Below, piece by piece: positions 47,236-55,454 of a stretch of 64,000 nucleotides of DNA. Origin of the DNA: Geomonas subterranea (GTDB lineage Bacteria > Desulfobacterota > Desulfuromonadia > Geobacterales > Geobacteraceae); contig NZ_CP077683.1 of NCBI RefSeq assembly GCF_019063845.1, positions 3,960,501 through 4,024,500 of the forward strand, in the 5' to 3' direction. The position numbers were made by a program, and so were the translations under genes. The stretch's first letter is position 1. Each line of letters begins with the position of its first letter. Below the pieces are notes generated by a model. That model was not told the DNA's origin. It was given only the letters and a program-made list of their open reading frames with translations, and searched no databases.

Positions 47236-47346
47236 AGCTGATTTCAGCCTTCCTCTGGGTCCTCCGCGCACCTCTGTACCCTCTGTGGATGACCTTTCAA
47301 CTGCGCCAACGGATGCAGCCGCTAGGGGAAAATCCCACCGCCTTGC

Positions 47347-47375
47347 TTGACAACATTATTGGTGTGGTTTAATAA
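47347..47375 (+). promoter_or_regulatory. Possible promoter of the fibronectin-III-like gene
   Basis: TTGACA (47347-47352), a 17-bp spacer and an A+T-rich TAATAA (47370-47375), 37 bp before the start at 47413. Confidence 0.4.
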
Positions 47376-47412
47376 TTACTCCCATCATTTCACACGAACA
47401 CGGGAGGCAACG

Positions 47413-48063
47413 ATGAGCGAACCTTTCGACATCACCGGCCTGAAAGACCTTTCCGATGGAGACCTGGCCCTCTGCGGCGAGACCCTGGCCGACCACCTGG
47501 AGGAACATCCGGCCTACAAGGGGCAAAACATCCCGATCTGTATTCCGGGCCCAGGCAATCTGAGGGAGGAAGCACATGACGTCAAGCAGGCGTCAAATGC
47601 GGCAAGGCAGGACCCTTCGAAAGAGCCCTTCAGGCTTGAGAAGCGGGACAAGATTATCAACTCCATAAAGTTCTCCTGCCAGTACGTGGTTATGTATGCG
47701 ACCCACACCAATGACCCCAGCCAACTGGACGGCGTACCTGTCAATAGACAGCAAAAAGCGCCCCGGAGCACGACCGTCAAGCTGCCCAAGAAGTTCAACA
47801 AGTTCAAGGTCAGCCATGGTGACAGATCCGGTGGAGTGAAGATGTACGTCAACAGTTGGGAGGGAAAGGCGAGTGTCGATGTTCAGATCTGTTACGCTAA
47901 TCCGGCACAGGAAGAGTCGTGGCAGGCCCTGAAGATGTCCCACTACTGCCACTTCACCGTCGACGGTTTGGAGCCGGCGCGCAGGGCCTACTTCAGGGCC
48001 AGGCTGATAAACGATGCCGGCGTCGGCCCCTGGTCCGAGGTAGTCGAACTGATTATCATCTAA
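47413..48063 (+). CDS. Fibronectin type III-like protein of unknown function
   Basis: A 216-residue protein without a signal peptide. The C-terminal ~85 residues have the Fn3-like ending (SHYCHFTVDGLEPARRAYF then RARLINDAGVGPWSEVVEL). The N-terminal part (DITGLKDLSDGDLALCGETL) is not recognised. GGGAGG precedes ATG 47413. Nothing nearby indicates its role. Confidence 0.65.
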   Translation: MSEPFDITGLKDLSDGDLALCGETLADHLEEHPAYKGQNIPICIPGPGNLREEAHDVKQASNAARQDPSKEPFRLEKRDKIINSIKFSCQYVVMYATHTNDPSQLDGVPVNRQQKAPRSTTVKLPKKFNKFKVSHGDRSGGVKMYVNSWEGKASVDVQICYANPAQEESWQALKMSHYCHFTVDGLEPARRAYFRARLINDAGVGPWSEVVELIII

Positions 48064-48147
48064 AAACAGCTTTCCGGTATGCGAAGATTCTTCGGGTATT
48101 GGAAACTCGAAGAATGCAGCCACGAAGCGCTGCCTGAGGAAACAGAG

Positions 48148-48236
48148 TCCCCCCTTTGCGAAAGGGGGACAGGGGGGATTTGCCTTAGTTAGCCTTTACC
48201 ACGAAGCGGCTGCACCAACGTGCAGCCGCTTTCGTT
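48148..48236. repeat. CCCCCTTTGCGAAAGGGGG repeat and adjoining hairpin
   Basis: CCCCCCTTTGCGAAAGGGGG followed by GACAGGGGGGATTT (48148-48181), then a hairpin AAGCGGCTGCA/TGCAGCCGCTT (48204-48214, 48221-48231) with a weak T-rich tail that could end transcription of the upstream gene. Confidence 0.65.
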
Positions 48237-48414
48237 CATTCCTCCCCCGAACATCCCGCCTTTCACCCCCCAGACCTGGATGCCCGCCACAAAATCCCCA
48301 TCATCACCGACGGAATGAACACGCAGCCGCCCCCTTCTCGTACTCTCACCCACTGATGGCAGTCCAACCCGCTTCCGTTGACCACCGTCCCAGGCAATCC
48401 TGCAGTCCCAACCA

Positions 48415-48775
48415 AAATAGTGGGATTTTGCCAGAAATAGTGCTATTTCATCTGAAATCTCCTTATTCCATTTGAAATAGTGCAATTCCGGATCGAAATC
48501 TCACTATTCCATCTGAAATAGTGCAATCATGGGAGAAATAGTGAGATTTTGCGCGAGATAGTGAGATTCCGGGTGGAAATAGTGCTATTTCCAGCAGAAT
48601 AGTGCGTTTCCCGTCTGGAATCTCACTATTCCATTTGAAATAGTGAGATTTCGATCCCGGTTTGCACTATTCCGTTTGAATTAGTGCAAACCCAAACCGA
48701 AATAGCACTATTCCGTCAAGAGTAGTGCAAACCGAATCCGGTTTCGACTTATTTCGTCGGCAATAGTGCAACCGC
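48415..48775. repeat. 18-unit array with 20.35-bp period (ATAGTG/CACTAT)
   Basis: Units start at 48415, 48435, 48455, 48475, 48496, 48516, 48536, 48556, 48577, 48597, 48618, 48638, 48659, 48679, 48700, 48720, 48740 and 48761. Each has a ~14-bp imperfect dyad: two half-sites from a small word set (AAATAG, AAATCT, AATTGC, GTTTGC) joined through TG or CA, such as AAATAGTGAGATTT or AAATCTCACTATT. Between dyads ~6 bp vary. ATAGTG or CACTAT is exact in 14 units. The spacing equals about two DNA turns. It lies ~190 bp upstream of the Y1 transposase element. Confidence 0.85.
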
Positions 48776-48839
48776 CACCCGGCACCTCCCAATCCCCCCG
48801 TGCCCATCCCCTTTATCCCCTTCATCCCTGTCAATGTCC

Positions 48840-48870
48840 GCCTTTCTTTGCGCCTTTGCGGCTTTGCGTG
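48840..48870. repeat. CGCAAAG-type repeat word (solo)
   Basis: CCTTTCTTTGCGCCTTTGCG followed by GCTTTGCG, a member of the family at 26372 and 47213, between the 20-bp array and the transposase element. Confidence 0.5.
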
Positions 48871-48956
48871 CCGAAAAACGTTTTGGATGTTGATTCTGCT
48901 TTATTAAGGCAAATCTATGTGTTAGTTATGTGTTTACGATTTCCCCTTGTGGCCCT

Positions 48957-50005
48957 GGGGGACGTTGTTAATATTTTGACATTTGATTGGTAGCGGCTAA
49001 GATCTTCGCATGCCAAGGTTCGCTCGACTTGATGCGGTTGGTTTGCTGCAGCATGTGATGGTCCACGGAATCGAGAAGTCCGACATCTTCCTCGATGACA
49101 AGGACCGATACTCTTTCCTCGATCGCCTATCGACGCTGCTGGTGAAGACGGGTACCTCGTGCTTCGCCTGGGCGCTGATGACCAACCACTTCCATCTCCT
49201 GTTGAGACCGGAAAAGTCCAAATTATCCTCCTTCATGCGCCGCCTACTCACCGGGTACGCGGTGACATTCAATCAAAGGCACAACCGTGCCGGCCACCTC
49301 TTTCAAAATCGTTACAAGTCCATTGTCTGCGAGGAAGAGCCTTACCTTCTTGAACTGGTGGGCTACATTCACCTCAATCCTGTCAGGGCCCACCTTGTCC
49401 AGGGCGTGGACGCATTGGACAGCTATCGCTGGAGCGGCCACGCGGTACTAATGGGGAACCACACCCTCCCCGGACAGGTCACGGACGAGGTGCTGTCCAG
49501 ATTTGGCGGCAGGTTGTCGGAAGCCAGAAGGAATTACCGGTTGTTTGTCATGGAGGCTGCGGCAAAAGGTCATCGTGAGGAGTTCGTTGGAGGCGGCATG
49601 TTCAGAAGTTGTGACTTTCTTCATACGCAGCCTGGTACAGAGGCTTTTGATGAGCGGATCCTTGGTGGGGGCGAGTTTGTAGAAGACGTATGGCGGGTGG
49701 AAAAAGATGCACACATAGAAGGTATACCGTCCCTGGAATCAGTGGTCATTGACGTTGCTGCAAGATACGGGATTAGCACAGAAATACTATGCACAGCCAC
49801 CAAGGAGCGAACTGTATCAGAGGCCCGCGCAGTAGCCTGTTTCCTTGCACTGCGTGTCTTGGGATACAGCGGGGCTGCCATATCGCCCTTGCTTAAGATC
49901 TCTCGTGCAGGGGTAACGGTGGCTGCGAAGAGGGGAGAGGCCTTGGTGAAGGACGGTGCAGCTAAAGATCTGGTTTCAAATGTAAAAATATTAACAACGT
50001 CCCCC
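48957..50005 (+). mobile_element. Y1-transposase element bounded by 28-bp inverted repeats
   Basis: The left end 48957-48984 (GGGGGACGTTGTTAATATTT then TGACATTT) and right end 49978-50005 are inverted copies with 27 of 28 bases identical. The element is 1049 bp and encodes one HUH transposase; the right end lies inside the last codons of that gene. Solo ends at 50357-50387 and 53406-53439 and relict genes show earlier copies. Confidence 0.8.
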
Positions 50006-50008
50006 TAG
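49010..50008 (+). CDS. REP-associated Y1 (HUH) tyrosine transposase with DnaA-like C-terminal domain
   Basis: A 332-residue protein. The Y1_Tnp domain (residues 1-~130) has the HUH motif MTNHFHLLL and the catalytic Tyr in FQNRYKSI; GYIHLNPVRAHLV is typical of the REP-associated class. The C-terminal ~90 residues (ARYGISTEILC, ARAVACFLALRVLGYSGAAI) resemble DnaA domain IV, a helix-turn-helix DNA-binding fold. It likely nicks and joins single-stranded DNA at the flanking repeats. The final codons read VKILTTSP and lie in the right inverted repeat. Intact and probably functional. Confidence 0.88.
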   Translation: MPRFARLDAVGLLQHVMVHGIEKSDIFLDDKDRYSFLDRLSTLLVKTGTSCFAWALMTNHFHLLLRPEKSKLSSFMRRLLTGYAVTFNQRHNRAGHLFQNRYKSIVCEEEPYLLELVGYIHLNPVRAHLVQGVDALDSYRWSGHAVLMGNHTLPGQVTDEVLSRFGGRLSEARRNYRLFVMEAAAKGHREEFVGGGMFRSCDFLHTQPGTEAFDERILGGGEFVEDVWRVEKDAHIEGIPSLESVVIDVAARYGISTEILCTATKERTVSEARAVACFLALRVLGYSGAAISPLLKISRAGVTVAAKRGEALVKDGAAKDLVSNVKILTTSP

Positions 50009-50049
50009 GGGTGCGCCGTTAAAAACCATTCCACAAAAGGAGAACGACC

Positions 50050-50334
50050 ATGGCCTACCTTGAAATCACGCTGAAGGTGTCGAACCAGAATCGTCAAGCC
50101 GCCGCTGGGGTGTACAAGAAATATAGGGAACCGTTCCTGGAGCAGATAAAGGGTGCGAAGTCCAAGCAACTCCTGATCAGGGATGAGGATGTACAGGTGC
50201 TGCACGGCTTCGCAAGTGTAGCCGATGCCAACGCCTACCTCGAGAGCAGCCTCTTCACGCAGGATGTTGTGAAGGAGTTGACTCCATACCTGGACGGCTC
50301 CCCGGAAGTCCGCGTCTATGACGTGGTAGAATAG
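50050..50334 (+). CDS. Small conserved protein, possible dimeric alpha-beta barrel
   Basis: A 94-residue protein (MAYLEITLKVSNQNRQAAAG, FLEQIKGAKSKQLLIRDEDV, QVLHGFASVADANAYLES). The strand/helix pattern resembles antibiotic-biosynthesis-monooxygenase-like ferredoxin folds, but no catalytic motif is clear. AAAAGGAG precedes ATG 50050. It sits between the transposase right end and a solo end at 50357. Confidence 0.65.
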   Translation: MAYLEITLKVSNQNRQAAAGVYKKYREPFLEQIKGAKSKQLLIRDEDVQVLHGFASVADANAYLESSLFTQDVVKELTPYLDGSPEVRVYDVVE

Positions 50335-50356
50335 TGCTGCTCTTTGAATGCTCCCT

Positions 50357-50387
50357 GAGGGCGTTGTTGAGATTTTGACATTTGATT
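50357..50387 (+). repeat. Solo end of the Y1-transposase element (copy 2)
   Basis: GAGGGCGTTGTTGAGATTTT followed by GACATTTGATT matches the left end at 48957 in the same orientation, with few differences. Confidence 0.75.
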
Positions 50388-50430
50388 CTCGTGCGAAGGG
50401 AACTAGTTCGTTCGATTACATTGTGGAGCC

Positions 50431-50468
50431 AATGGGGGCCGTACTAAAGAGTGCGGCCCCCATTTTTA
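50431..50468 (+). terminator. Rho-independent terminator
   Basis: Perfect 11-bp stem AATGGGGGCCG/CGGCCCCCATT followed by TTTT, ~100 bp after the small gene at 50050. Confidence 0.85.
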
Positions 50469-50487
50469 CAACGAGCGCTCCTGGTGC

Positions 50488-50673
50488 ATGACCCGTTGTT
50501 TTGCCATGGGCGCTTGTACCCATGGCAAGAGACATCGGAGGTCCTTGGCAGATTCGGAACCAATGCGCAGAACGAGCGATGAAAACTATGAGAAGTATGT
50601 GGCCGATGGGCTGAAAGCCGGTAAAAGACCGGATCTGACTGGTGGAGGCTTGGTGCGGAACTGGGATGGTTAA
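50488..50673 (+). pseudogene. Relict of a Y1-transposase gene (middle fragment)
   Basis: The last ~36 codons read MRRTSDENYEKYVADGLKAG then KRPDLTGGGLVRNWDG. This corresponds to NYRLFVMEAAAKGHREEFVG and GGMFRS in the intact transposase at 49010. It follows a solo element end, so it is likely a decayed second copy. The first ~25 codons show no homology. Confidence 0.55.
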
Positions 50674-50834
50674 TTAAGTGGAAATATGTATTAGTTTGTG
50701 ATATGAGATAGCATTTACTGTTAAATGCACCTTTCTCGATGCATTTTAACTGCTATAGTTTGTTGCTGTGTAATGTTTGATTAAAATTTTATGTAGTCAG
50801 ATGCTATTTTTGTCATGCAGTACTTGGAATTTCG
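50674..50834. other. A+T-rich stretch without a recognised feature
   Basis: Markedly lower G+C than neighbours, including runs such as TTGATTAAAATTTTATGTAG; no gene seen. It suggests acquired DNA. Confidence 0.5.
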
Positions 50835-51182
50835 ATGTCTGACATAATTGTTTTATCTAATAGTGCCAATAATTTATATGGCGAAGCTGGGCTCATCAGA
50901 TCTCAGCAGAGGCAAGTCCATTTTCGTACCAGCAACAAGGAATCTGCTGCGATACAGATAAATGGCAAGGCTGATGCGGAGACAGCATTAATCGCAGTAG
51001 ATGCCGCACCAGACTACGGTTATGCCGTACCAAGAAGAATCGAGAATATCGCTCATGACGCGCCGTTGTCCCTGCCTCCCCCAGATCCCAAGTCCTACCA
51101 CCACCTGCAAGCAAGACTGGCTTACGAAAGCGCAGGGAGCCTCGATGGCTCCCCGAAAAAGCTTCTGAGCATCTCCGTCTGA
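50835..51182 (+). CDS. Hypothetical protein
   Basis: A 115-codon frame (MSDIIVLSNSANNLYGEAGL). No ribosome site is strong, and no domain, signal or membrane segment is seen; the C-terminal half is Pro/Ser-rich. It may be a fragment of a larger gene or spurious. Confidence 0.35.
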   Translation: MSDIIVLSNSANNLYGEAGLIRSQQRQVHFRTSNKESAAIQINGKADAETALIAVDAAPDYGYAVPRRIENIAHDAPLSLPPPDPKSYHHLQARLAYESAGSLDGSPKKLLSISV

Positions 51183-51359
51183 TTCTGCTCCTATCCCCAA
51201 TGAACACCGCACGTGAGAATCTGGGGAGAATCTGGAACCGGCTTTCAGGTATACGCGCGGGCTAAGCTGGCGACTAAACAGAGTCGGGCACCCCAGCCTT
51301 TTCCATTCGAACCCTCAAAACCGCCTGCACTCATCTCCTTTATCCCCTCCGGGCATGAT

Positions 51360-52079
51360 CTATTTCTTTTGTAGGGCAAGTGCAGCCATTTCTTCTCTGT
51401 TCATGCGATCTGCCGCAACTGGGTCAACCTGAAAGCTGGCGATCTTTTTTGGAAGCCATCCGCAGTAGTCTTCCTGAACTAACCGAAAGGACCGCTCTGC
51501 CCCACCCCCTTTGAACGCATAAAAGAGAGCCTCTTCTCGTCCGGCAAAAACAGCAGCGCTCTTCGCCTCCTTTTTGCGATCCTCAAACTCGTTGCCCATA
51601 AGCAGTGCTGACTTGGGATTGGAACTGGCAGTTATCAAACCGGTAGCCAAAGCTACTCCCACATGGAAGAGTGTGTTGCGGTCGGTATCGTAGACATAAA
51701 GTAGTTTTGCTGTTGAGTGAAGCACTAGATCGGCATCATCGGGTATCGTGGGGCCACTGGTGACTACGAGACCTGACTGGCTCAGGCAGCTTGTGATACT
51801 TTTTTCAATGATGGATACAGGTTGGGATGCCGAAATGTAAGGGGATTTCACATCGGTAGGGTTCCCACTCACGGTGGAATAGTAGGCATTGTCATACTTA
51901 ACAAGCCTTGCCGAATCAACTACCGGCATAACATGCAATTTGCCAGTGAGTCGTGCGGCTGGTTTAAGATCATCGCTGATCGGACCAAGGGTCACCTTAG
52001 TCGCGCAACCTGTGGTCACGGAGACCGTTACCATCATGGCCCGGCCTAGCACACGATGTTTGAGGAACTTCTTGGGCAC
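51360..52079 (-). CDS. Putative lipoprotein of unknown function
   Basis: A 239-residue protein with an N-terminal signal and lipobox (VSVTTGC, Cys near residue 25). The mature part includes KLHVMPVVDSARLVKYDNAY and ends in hydrophilic text. No family recognised. It lies 153 bp downstream of the putative amidase/immunity pair on the same strand, and may be part of the same cassette. Confidence 0.65.
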   Translation of the reverse strand: MPKKFLKHRVLGRAMMVTVSVTTGCATKVTLGPISDDLKPAARLTGKLHVMPVVDSARLVKYDNAYYSTVSGNPTDVKSPYISASQPVSIIEKSITSCLSQSGLVVTSGPTIPDDADLVLHSTAKLLYVYDTDRNTLFHVGVALATGLITASSNPKSALLMGNEFEDRKKEAKSAAVFAGREEALFYAFKGGGAERSFRLVQEDYCGWLPKKIASFQVDPVAADRMNREEMAALALQKK

Positions 52080-52232
52080 CCCTGGAGCGAGCCACTGCCT
52101 TTAGAGGCGGGTAGAGGAAGAGCCAATAAGGGAGAGGAGGCAAAATATGTCCTTTGACCCTGGTAAATAGTACATGGGCTATTTGGAGGTGCATAACACC
52201 AGCCTTCCTAAAGGTGAAATCTCCCTGCGCCT

Positions 52233-52775
52233 TCAACGGCCTGGCCTGTGTCCTGACTTTGGCTCTTTATCGAGCATGCGGAACCTCTTCTGCTTGTTAT
52301 TCCAAATCAGCGGGGGATAGTACCGGTCGCCGGAAACGGTAGGGTCATAAACATCGACTCGTATTTCCGTAGGTATGGTAGCTTTCCATCTTCCAAAGTA
52401 AATTGCAGGCTCCGTTGGTGGGTCTATCGGAAAAATGACTGGTAGCGCTCCCAGGATGTTCATGTCACCATCGACGATGATGCTAGATGGAAACTCCTCC
52501 CACATGTTACTTTGCTTGGTATTGAGATAATCCTCAGTCCAGACAGAGACAATGAAAACGCGTGCTTTTGAGGTTGGCGTTTTGCTTAAGGGACAAATTT
52601 TTGTAAAGGCCAGGTATTTGCGCCACGGAGAAGGCAACTTCTCCGCATGCTGTTGATCAATAGGGACACAGACAGTCGAATTTAATTCAACAAAGTCGGG
52701 ATACCCTGCGAAGGACCTCGAGGTTAACCATGACAGGTGGAAGACAAGAAGTATCAACAAAACCTTTTTGTACAC
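52233..52775 (-). CDS. Exported protein, putative immunity protein for the amidase
   Basis: A 180-residue protein with a clear signal peptide (MYKKVLLILLVFHLSWLTSR, cleavage after SFA probable). The mature part has two cysteines and no known domain. It starts 12 bp after the amidase-like gene, matching the effector-then-immunity order of periplasmic toxins. Confidence 0.6.
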   Translation of the reverse strand: MYKKVLLILLVFHLSWLTSRSFAGYPDFVELNSTVCVPIDQQHAEKLPSPWRKYLAFTKICPLSKTPTSKARVFIVSVWTEDYLNTKQSNMWEEFPSSIIVDGDMNILGALPVIFPIDPPTEPAIYFGRWKATIPTEIRVDVYDPTVSGDRYYPPLIWNNKQKRFRMLDKEPKSGHRPGR

Positions 52776-52787
52776 TTGCCGGCCTCC

Positions 52788-53312
52788 TCAGTGCCCTACG
52801 CCTGCTGCCGCGCCATATGGTGTGCCAACATATTTGAAAAACTTAACTCCCTGGAATTTATCTCGGGACCAGGAATCACGGACTGTCAAGTTTCCTTTGC
52901 TTTTTGCCCCCGGCCAACTTCCCATCGAAGTGGACATAGCAAGAGGATATATGCCGTGACTAGGCATTATCTTGTTTTCCCCTTCGCGGTTTATGTATGT
53001 GTACCCGCCGTCACTCTTGGGTTGGCCTGGATATACAACAATCACATGTCCATGTGGGGAGTCAGCTGCGCCGCCTACGACAAGTACACCGTCATTTGCA
53101 AGTTGAGCCAATTCATGAATCTGAACCTCCTGCCATTTAGGGCTTCTCCCTACAACTTGGAGAAGGTTGTTTGCGGTAAGGTATGGTTGGTTGTAGACAT
53201 ATTTTCTGATGACATGCCAAACAGCATGACTACATGACTTTGGATAGGTCTGGAATGCCTCGTCGCAAGCAGCCTTCAACGTGTGGCAGTTTTGGCAGCT
53301 GTTGCTAGACAT
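52788..53312 (-). CDS. Papain-like (NlpC/P60-type) amidase, putative effector
   Basis: A 174-residue protein without a signal peptide. The catalytic Cys27 lies in SCSHAVWHVIRKYV and His87/His89 in SPHGHVIVVYPG, the Cys...GHxxxV plan of NlpC/P60/CHAP peptidoglycan amidases, including type VI effectors of the Tae class. Three further Cys near the N-terminus (C6, C9, C16) are unexplained. It is followed directly by an exported small protein. The delivery route is not seen in the window. Confidence 0.65.
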   Translation of the reverse strand: MSSNSCQNCHTLKAACDEAFQTYPKSCSHAVWHVIRKYVYNQPYLTANNLLQVVGRSPKWQEVQIHELAQLANDGVLVVGGAADSPHGHVIVVYPGQPKSDGGYTYINREGENKIMPSHGIYPLAMSTSMGSWPGAKSKGNLTVRDSWSRDKFQGVKFFKYVGTPYGAAAGVGH

Positions 53313-53405
53313 GACTCCTCCTTTGCCCCCGCTTGGATAATTTCTGACGTCAAAAGTTAAATTTTACAAATCTAGCGGGTGTGGTCAAGCTAGCCACTGG
53401 CGGCC

Positions 53406-53439
53406 GGGCGTGGTTAAAATTTTGACATTTTATTGGTAG
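53406..53439 (+). repeat. Solo end of the Y1-transposase element (copy 3)
   Basis: GGGCGTGGTTAAAATTTTGA then CATTTTATTGGTAG, aligned with the left end and its inner flank (TTGATTGGTAG) at 48957. Confidence 0.75.
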
Positions 53440-53455
53440 TTGTTAAATTTTTGGA

Positions 53456-53600
53456 ATCCCGAGTCTTGCCCGTCCCGATGCAGTTGGTGTATTGCGTGCC
53501 ATGCTTGGTCTTAATCACCAAGGATCTATCTGAAGAAGGCGCGAAGCTCTCAGTATTCTTACGCCGCCTTCAAACCTTTCTCTGGAACCGCAGCAATATT
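53456..53600 (+). pseudogene. Relict of a Y1-transposase gene (start region)
   Basis: Directly after the solo end the sequence encodes PSLARPDAVGVLRAMLG, matching PRFARLDAVGLLQHVMV of the intact gene, but the start codon is ATC and a stop follows. A later piece in another frame (AKLSVFLRRLQTFL) matches SKLSSFMRRLLTGY, so the HUH region between them is deleted. Confidence 0.7.
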
Positions 53601-53635
53601 TCGTCGCTCAATATTTTAAAGGAGGCGCCAGTCTT

Positions 53636-54187
53636 ATGAGACTGCTACTTGCGTTGATCTTGGTGTTGGTTGTGGTTGGAACCGCTCCGGCGAAGGAGAT
53701 TGAAGGGGTGAGGGTCGAACCACAGGTGACGGTGAATGCGGAAACGCTGAAACTAAACGGCAGCGGCACCAGGAAGAAATTCTTCGTCAGGGTCTATGTC
53801 GGCTCCCTGTATTCGGCGAGACGCCTCACCAGCGGCTCGGAAGCGATCAAGGACTCGGGCGACAAGTTGATCAGGATGGACTTCGTGTACCCGAAGGTGG
53901 AGAAGGAGAAGATCGTGGAGGCATTCCAGGAGGGGATTCACAACAACACGCCTGAGCTCTCCGACTCCGAGGAGGTGAAGAAATTCCTCTCTTTTTTCAC
54001 CGATGACTTCAAGCGCGGCGACCAAGTCGATCTCTACCTCGGCGGGGACGGCACCGTTACCGCGAAGCACAATGGCAAAGTCCTCGGCACGATTGTCTCC
54101 CCCCCCCTTGCCACCGCCGTCCTCGCCATCTACCTCGGCGACAAACCGGCCGACGCAAACCTGAAGAAGGGGATGCTCGGCAAGTAG
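53636..54187 (+). CDS. Chalcone isomerase-like protein
   Basis: A 183-residue exported protein: signal peptide LLLALILVLVVVGTAPAKEI, then the family core (LKLNGSGTRKKFFVRVYVGS, LYSARRLTSG, DFVYPKVEKEKIVEAFQEGI, FKRGDQVDLYLGG). Bacterial members are periplasmic and of unknown substrate, not flavonoid enzymes. An AGGAGG site is present before ATG 53636. Just downstream lies the rubredoxin/MBL gene. Confidence 0.85.
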   Translation: MRLLLALILVLVVVGTAPAKEIEGVRVEPQVTVNAETLKLNGSGTRKKFFVRVYVGSLYSARRLTSGSEAIKDSGDKLIRMDFVYPKVEKEKIVEAFQEGIHNNTPELSDSEEVKKFLSFFTDDFKRGDQVDLYLGGDGTVTAKHNGKVLGTIVSPPLATAVLAIYLGDKPADANLKKGMLGK

Positions 54188-54226
54188 ACCGTTGCGTATT
54201 TGGAGCAAGACATCGGAGGTGCGAAC

Positions 54227-54943
54227 ATGAAGGTCGAACAGCACGTATGCCTGGTTTGCGGCTTCAACATGATCGGCTTTCACCCGGAGCGCTGCCCATT
54301 CTGCGGGGCGGCGAGGAGCCATTTCATCACCGCGGAGGAGTGCTCGGCGCGGTTCAGGGTGACCAGCACTTCTGTGAACGACAAGGTAACGAGGCTGAAC
54401 TCGGACCCGCCGCTAGGTCTGGAACACGCGGCCTACCGCGTGGAGACCGCTCACGGTCCCTGCTGGATCGACTGCCCTTCGTCCTTCGACCGGGCCCTGG
54501 ACCGCGCCGACGCGATACTGTTCACCCACCACCACTTCCTGGGGGCCTCAAACCTCTACCGCGAACTCTTTTCCGCCAGGGTTCACATCCACCACGCGGA
54601 CTCGCTCCACGATATCTGCCGTCCCTTCCCCTTCGACGTCACCTTCCAACACGATTTCGTCCACAACGGGATAGAGGCGTTTCACATCGGCGGCCACACC
54701 CCGGGGTTCACCTTCTACATCTTCGAGGATGTCCTCTTCATCTGCGACTACGTCTTCCTCCATGGCGACGGGTTGAAGTACAACCCCTTCGGGCCGGCGG
54801 ACCAGACCATGGCGGGAGGCGACCGCATACGGGAGTACCTGGATGGGCGGCAGCTCTCATCGGTGTGCGGCTACAACTACACCGTCGGGTACGAGGAGTG
54901 GAAACGCAGGTTCGACGCGGGACCGGTTTTCGGGGGGCATTGA
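54227..54943 (+). CDS. Rubredoxin-like/metallo-beta-lactamase fold protein
   Basis: A 238-residue protein. The N-terminus has a rubredoxin-type metal site (CLVCGF, CPFCGAA). The rest is a metallo-beta-lactamase fold with a degenerate ligand loop (FTHHHFLGAS rather than HxHxDH), then GGHTPGFTFY and ICDYVFLHGD. GGAGGT precedes ATG 54227. Altered metal ligands leave hydrolase activity open; an oxidoreductase role as in flavodiiron relatives is possible. Confidence 0.75.
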   Translation: MKVEQHVCLVCGFNMIGFHPERCPFCGAARSHFITAEECSARFRVTSTSVNDKVTRLNSDPPLGLEHAAYRVETAHGPCWIDCPSSFDRALDRADAILFTHHHFLGASNLYRELFSARVHIHHADSLHDICRPFPFDVTFQHDFVHNGIEAFHIGGHTPGFTFYIFEDVLFICDYVFLHGDGLKYNPFGPADQTMAGGDRIREYLDGRQLSSVCGYNYTVGYEEWKRRFDAGPVFGGH

Positions 54944-55454
54944 GCGGCAAGGGTGATCCCCTAAGTCGTCCGTTTGTACGAGGAGGATTTCATACGGTGC
55001 GCACTGGTACCGCTTGAGCCCCGCATCCCCACAAGCTGCGTTAACCCGGCCTCTGCTGTTCCAAAAACGTCACGTGTTCCAGCTTGGACCGCTTTCGCTG
55101 TTCCGTTTTATTCCACTACGCACGATGATCTTTTCCTCTCCGGATATACCTGCCTGACCAACTCCCCTTTGTTTACGCGCAGTAATAGCTCCCCGCCAAT
55201 GAAATAGCGACTGCAGTCAGATCTAGGTATGGCTGTTGCTATAAAGCCATTCTATTTAACTGTATGCGTTATTTTGCAGGTTCATTGCTGACACAGCTTT
55301 GGGCCCAAACGGAACAGTGTCTGGCAAATAAGCATTTCAATATTGTCATACAAAAACACATTTCTAAGAGGTGAAACGGCAGCGGTTGTTATAAAGACCA
55401 CGCTTTTACATACATTCTACGGCTGTAATGGAATCAATAAAACCAGGGGGGAAA
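54944..55454. other. Intergenic region before the porin gene
   Basis: About 510 bp with lower G+C in its second half. No gene, terminator or convincing promoter is seen; a 77-codon frame at 54974 looks random. It presumably holds porin regulatory sites. Confidence 0.5.

Noticed and set aside
48415-48775. CRISPR array
   Set aside because: The 20-bp period leaves only ~6 bp between dyads, so there are no spacers, and no cas genes are near.
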